A stretch of DNA of 33,556 nt from an uncultured Acidimicrobiales bacterium (GTDB lineage Bacteria; Actinomycetota; Acidimicrobiia; Acidimicrobiales; SHLQ01). The notes below the pieces were generated by a model. The model was given only the letters and a program-made list of their open reading frames with translations. It did not search any database and was not told the DNA's origin. A program made the position numbers and the translations under genes. The stretch lies in NCBI GenBank assembly GCA_938040365.1, contig CALHXU010000108.1:1-33556 (forward strand), in the 5' to 3' direction. Shown here piece by piece: positions 30,964 through 33,556 of the stretch (position 1 is the stretch's first letter; each line of letters opens with the position of its first letter).

Positions 30964-31770
30964 TTAGCTGGATCGGAAGCTCTCGAGTAGTTCGAACACG
31001 AGAGTTCCATCGCGGGTGGAGTCCATCACGTGGCCCTCGCCTTCGAAGATCGTCAGTTCAGCATCACCACCGGCGCTGGTCAGGGTGGCGACCGCTTCTT
31101 CGGCTGGGCCGATCCAGTTGGTGTCTTCGCCGCCAACGAACAACCGCACGGGCACGTCAGTCAGTTCTGCGAGCGCGGCTTGGTCTTCAGCCGAGCGTGC
31201 AAAACCTGGAAAGGCAACGAGCGACTGCACCCGGTCGGGATTGAGCGCGCTGTAGCGGAACGAGCTGATGCCTCCGTTGCTGATTCCGGCCACGTGCGGG
31301 GCGCCGCCTTCGGGCACGACCCACGTTTCGGCCCAGTCCAAGAGTGTCGGGACCAAGGCCTCGCTCCCCCGGAAGAAGAGTTCGCCATCGGGCGCTGCTG
31401 GGCTGAGGACGACCCAGCCGAGCCGCAGCGCTTCGGGGGCGTACGTGCCAGCAACGATGTTCTGGGTCAGTGCGAGGTCTTGCCCACCGGGTGGGAACGC
31501 GAGCAGGAGTGGGGCCTCGTCGCCGATCTCAAATCCGTCCGGCACCGCAACGGCGTACTCGATCATCGTCCCATCGATCTCGACCGAGCCTGTCGTCGTC
31601 GTTCCAGCCGTTATCGCAGGTGCAGTATCTGGAATCACGGTGGCGGTCTCCTCCTCTACGACAACCGGCGCTTCAGCCGTCGCAGTCTCATCGGTAGACG
31701 CCGAGCATGCTGCGATGACGAGTGCAAACGCGATGAAGACGAGCGGGCTTCGGACCAGAGATCTGGGCAT
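30964..31770 (-). CDS. Lipoprotein alpha/beta hydrolase (PHB depolymerase/esterase-like)
   Basis: Exported lipid-anchored hydrolase of 268 aa. The N-terminus has Arg residues, a hydrophobic core and lipobox IAAC (Cys22), then an acidic/Thr linker. The hydrolase domain shows the oxyanion-type LLLAFPPGGQD, nucleophile elbow VAGISNGGISSF, VRLFVGGEDTNW supplying the acid and FEGEGHVMDS with the catalytic His. It resembles LpqC/poly(3-hydroxybutyrate) depolymerase-like esterases of actinobacteria. The substrate is unknown. No operon partner; a large palindrome lies between its start and the carnitine dehydrogenase gene. Confidence 0.88.
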   Translation of the reverse strand: MPRSLVRSPLVFIAFALVIAACSASTDETATAEAPVVVEEETATVIPDTAPAITAGTTTTGSVEIDGTMIEYAVAVPDGFEIGDEAPLLLAFPPGGQDLALTQNIVAGTYAPEALRLGWVVLSPAAPDGELFFRGSEALVPTLLDWAETWVVPEGGAPHVAGISNGGISSFRYSALNPDRVQSLVAFPGFARSAEDQAALAELTDVPVRLFVGGEDTNWIGPAEEAVATLTSAGGDAELTIFEGEGHVMDSTRDGTLVFELLESFRSS

Positions 31771-31837
31771 GCACCAACAACCCCAGCCGCGGCGAGGCCA
31801 TTCCCGGTCAATACCGCTAGTGACTTCGTCTCCAAAG

Positions 31838-31890
31838 AGGATTTGTCCCCCGTTTGGAACCTATTAGGTATCAAACGGGGGACAAATCCT
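31838..31890. repeat. Perfect 19-bp inverted repeat (REP-like) with inner palindrome
   Basis: Arms with core GGATTTGTCCCCCGTTTG at 31838-31856 and its exact reverse complement at 31872-31890, separated by 15 nt that themselves contain ACCTA-T-TAGGT. The whole can fold into a very stable cruciform. It ends 2 bp before the stop codon of the carnitine dehydrogenase gene and may act as its terminator; sequence style fits a REP pair. Confidence 0.9.
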
Positions 31891-31892
31891 GA

Positions 31893-32936
31893 TTAGTGCT
31901 TGAGGTTGCGGTGGTCGGCGATTGCGTTGCCGGCGCCCCATTTGTTGGCTTCGAGCACCCTGAGGAAACCAACGACGTTGCGGTCGCGAATGCGTTCGAG
32001 CTCGCGCACATCGTGCATGCCCGACTGCGCATCACTCTGCTCAACGATCGTGTCGACGAGTTCGTCGGTGTACTCAGGTGTGTCCATGAGCTTGCTGTAG
32101 GGCCATTCGAGCGTCGGCCCGAACTGATCCATGAAGTGCTTGAAGCCGCCGGTGCCTCCAGCGACTCGGTAGGTCTCGAAGAGGCCCATCTGCGCCCAGC
32201 GCAATCCGAAGCCGTGGGTCATGATGTCGTCGATCTCTTGAGTAGTCGCGACGCCATCGTTTACGAGCCAGAGCGCTTCACGCCAAAGCGCCTCGAGCAG
32301 TCGATCGCCGATGAACGCGTCGATGTCGACGCGCACGTGCACGGGCTTCATGCCGATGCCGGCGTAAATGCCTTGCGCTCGACGCACGACCTCGATCGGT
32401 GTCTTCTCGCCGCCGACCACCTCGACAACCGGAAGGAGGTAGACCGGGTTGTAGGGGTGGCCGACGACGAGGCGTTCGGGGTTGGTCATCGTCTCTTGCA
32501 TCACGGTCGCCCGAATGCCCGAGGTCGATGACCCAATGATCGTGTCGGCCGGTGCCGCTGCCTCGATCTCGGCGAGCACTGCCGCCTTCACTTCAGGCCG
32601 TTCGGGCACGCTCTCTTGGACGAACTGGGCATCGGCGACCGCTTCGCCAATCGAGGCTGCCATGACATAGCGGCCCCGGTTTGCCGTCGACAGGCCGAGG
32701 TCGTCCCAGGCCGCAACAGCGTTCGCCATCACCTCGGTGAGGATCGACTCGGCTTCCGGGGACGGGTCGCTTATCGCAACATCGACGCCACTCAACAACA
32801 TGCGGCTCGCCCAGGCCGCACCGATCACACCACAACCGACCACCGCCGCTCGCTCGATCTTCAGCGCAATCACATCTTCGCTTTGCTCCGGATGTGCTGC
32901 TGACTCACCCGCTACGTCCGGCGTCACGTCAGCCAT
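31893..32936 (-). CDS. 3-hydroxyacyl-CoA dehydrogenase family protein, probable L-carnitine dehydrogenase
   Basis: NAD-dependent dehydrogenase of 347 aa of the HAD family. It has the Rossmann motif AAVVGCGVIGAAWASRMLLSGVDVAISDP, then FVQESVPERPEVKAAVLAEIE, SSTSGIRATVMQE, GHPYNPVYLLPVVEVVGG and DAFIGDRLLEALWREALWLVNDGVATTQEIDDIM. The HPYNPVYLLPVVEV segment is typical of carnitine 3-dehydrogenases, which oxidise L-carnitine to 3-dehydrocarnitine. Its start overlaps the end of the BKACE gene by 8 bp, and that family cleaves 3-dehydrocarnitine, which strengthens the call. The first 25 residues are extra and a later GTG start is possible. Confidence 0.9.
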   Translation of the reverse strand: MADVTPDVAGESAAHPEQSEDVIALKIERAAVVGCGVIGAAWASRMLLSGVDVAISDPSPEAESILTEVMANAVAAWDDLGLSTANRGRYVMAASIGEAVADAQFVQESVPERPEVKAAVLAEIEAAAPADTIIGSSTSGIRATVMQETMTNPERLVVGHPYNPVYLLPVVEVVGGEKTPIEVVRRAQGIYAGIGMKPVHVRVDIDAFIGDRLLEALWREALWLVNDGVATTQEIDDIMTHGFGLRWAQMGLFETYRVAGGTGGFKHFMDQFGPTLEWPYSKLMDTPEYTDELVDTIVEQSDAQSGMHDVRELERIRDRNVVGFLRVLEANKWGAGNAIADHRNLKH

Positions 32937-33556
32937 GCTTGGTGAGTTCCAGGTTGTCGCGCACCTGCTGTGGTGAAAGGACGTTGTAGTTCTGCGCTTC
33001 GAGTATCGACACGGCCCGCTCGACTAGCTGACCGTTGGTCGCAAGCACACCGCGTGACAGGTAGATGTTGTCTTCCAAACCAACCCGCACGTTGCCGCCA
33101 GCCATTGCGGCGAGCGAGACGTACTTCAACTGGTTACGGCCAATGCTGAACGCCGAGAACGTCCAGTCGTCGGGAATGTTGTTTCGCATTGCCATGAACG
33201 TGTTGAGGTCGTCGGGCGCACCCCAAGGGATGCCCATGCACAACTGCAACATGACCGGCTCGGGGATGATGCCCCGGCGGACGAGATCCTTCGCGTGTGC
33301 GAGGTGGCCGGTGTCGAACGCTTCGATCTCGATCCGAGCACCGATCTCGGTCATCTGCTTCGCCATCTCTTCGAGCGCACTCGTCGTATTCGTCATCACA
33401 TAGTCGCCCTCACCAAAGTTCATCGTGCCGCAATCGAGCGTGCAGATCTCGGGCTTGAGCTGGCGGACGTGCTCGACGCGTTCGCTCGCGCCAGCCATAT
33501 CGGTTCCATCATCGGAGGGGGGCAGCGGGTTCTCGACATCGCCGAGCACAAGGTCG
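32929..33556 (-). CDS. Beta-keto acid cleavage enzyme (BKACE, DUF849), N-terminus beyond window
   Basis: Zinc-dependent enzyme family that condenses a beta-keto acid with acetyl-CoA and splits it to acetoacetate and a new CoA ester. The frame runs off the right edge; about 208 C-terminal residues are visible. Typical parts: KPEICTLDCGTMNFG, ARIEIEAFDTGHLAHAKDLVRRG, LCMGIPWGAPDDLNTFMAMR, SIGRNQLKYVSLAAMAGGNVRVGLEDNIYLSRGVLATNGQLVERAV split over positions 110-180. With the downstream carnitine dehydrogenase gene, overlapping by 8 bp, the substrate is probably 3-dehydrocarnitine, yielding betainyl-CoA. That assignment rests on context. Confidence 0.92.
   Translation of the reverse strand, partial: DLVLGDVENPLPPSDDGTDMAGASERVEHVRQLKPEICTLDCGTMNFGEGDYVMTNTTSALEEMAKQMTEIGARIEIEAFDTGHLAHAKDLVRRGIIPEPVMLQLCMGIPWGAPDDLNTFMAMRNNIPDDWTFSAFSIGRNQLKYVSLAAMAGGNVRVGLEDNIYLSRGVLATNGQLVERAVSILEAQNYNVLSPQQVRDNLELTKHG

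Noticed and set aside
1-33556. tRNA-Sec (selC), selA or selB within the window
   Set aside because: Looked for in gaps and genes because of the selenoproteins; none was found by eye, so they should lie elsewhere in the genome.

Overview
The window is GC-rich bacterial DNA, most likely from an actinobacterium of the Acidimicrobiia (Ilumatobacter-like) type. This is inferred from an F420-type LLM oxidoreductase, a DsbA-family protein of the mycothiol-linked Rv2466c type, a septum-formation-type lipoprotein, many lipobox proteins, GTG starts and the pairing of alanine dehydrogenase with an Lrp/AldR-like regulator. No rRNA, tRNA, CRISPR array, prophage or transposase gene was seen.

Layout. 1-2907: glycogen synthesis (3' part of glgC, and glgA on the other strand) around a small lipoprotein. 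3066-5892: a TPP riboswitch followed by thiamine-type ABC transporter genes thiB and thiP, with no ATPase gene beside them. 6108-11751: mixed metabolic genes (HD-domain protein, Ldh2-type dehydrogenase, NUDIX hydrolase, alpha/beta hydrolase, LLM oxidoreductase, CDP-alcohol phosphatidyltransferase, Asp/Glu racemase). 11785-13968: two FHA-domain proteins that look like paralogues. 14112-16722: an MscS-type channel and an unknown Cys-rich/propeller-like protein. 16861-19041: an NADH-dehydrogenase-like/SelD fusion that would make selenophosphate. 19123-21869: a phosphotransferase, then ald with a divergent Lrp-type regulator. 22210-24312: an MBL-fold hydrolase and an MFS transporter. 24425-26727: a sigma factor overlapping a single-pass membrane protein, probably its anti-sigma factor. 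26751-27176: a VOC protein. 30459-31770: two lipoproteins. 31893-33556: a carnitine dehydrogenase-like enzyme and a truncated BKACE enzyme, probably carnitine catabolism.

The main result is at 27193-30094. Three consecutive genes each look broken by a single in-frame TGA, but each reads through as an intact selenoprotein: a glutathione peroxidase (Sec in NVASKUG), a UGSC-motif protein (Sec in GCUGSC) and an Rv2466c/DsbA-family protein whose CPWC centre is UPWC. Each TGA lies exactly where the family has its catalytic Cys or Sec, and each is followed at the usual distance by a hairpin with GU in its loop, a candidate bacterial SECIS element. The UGSC and GPx genes form a probable operon and the UPWC gene is divergent from it by only 23 bp. 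With selD about 8 kb away, this is a compact selenium-dependent thiol/peroxide redox locus that standard gene calling would split or mark as pseudogenes.

Intergenic DNA is rich in REP-like palindromes: 5900-6046, 13968-14108, 20047-20112, 21926-22187, 30098-30375 and 31838-31890. There is also a four-copy 18-bp tandem array at 7833-7904. Several of these repeat families recur in more than one gap within the window.
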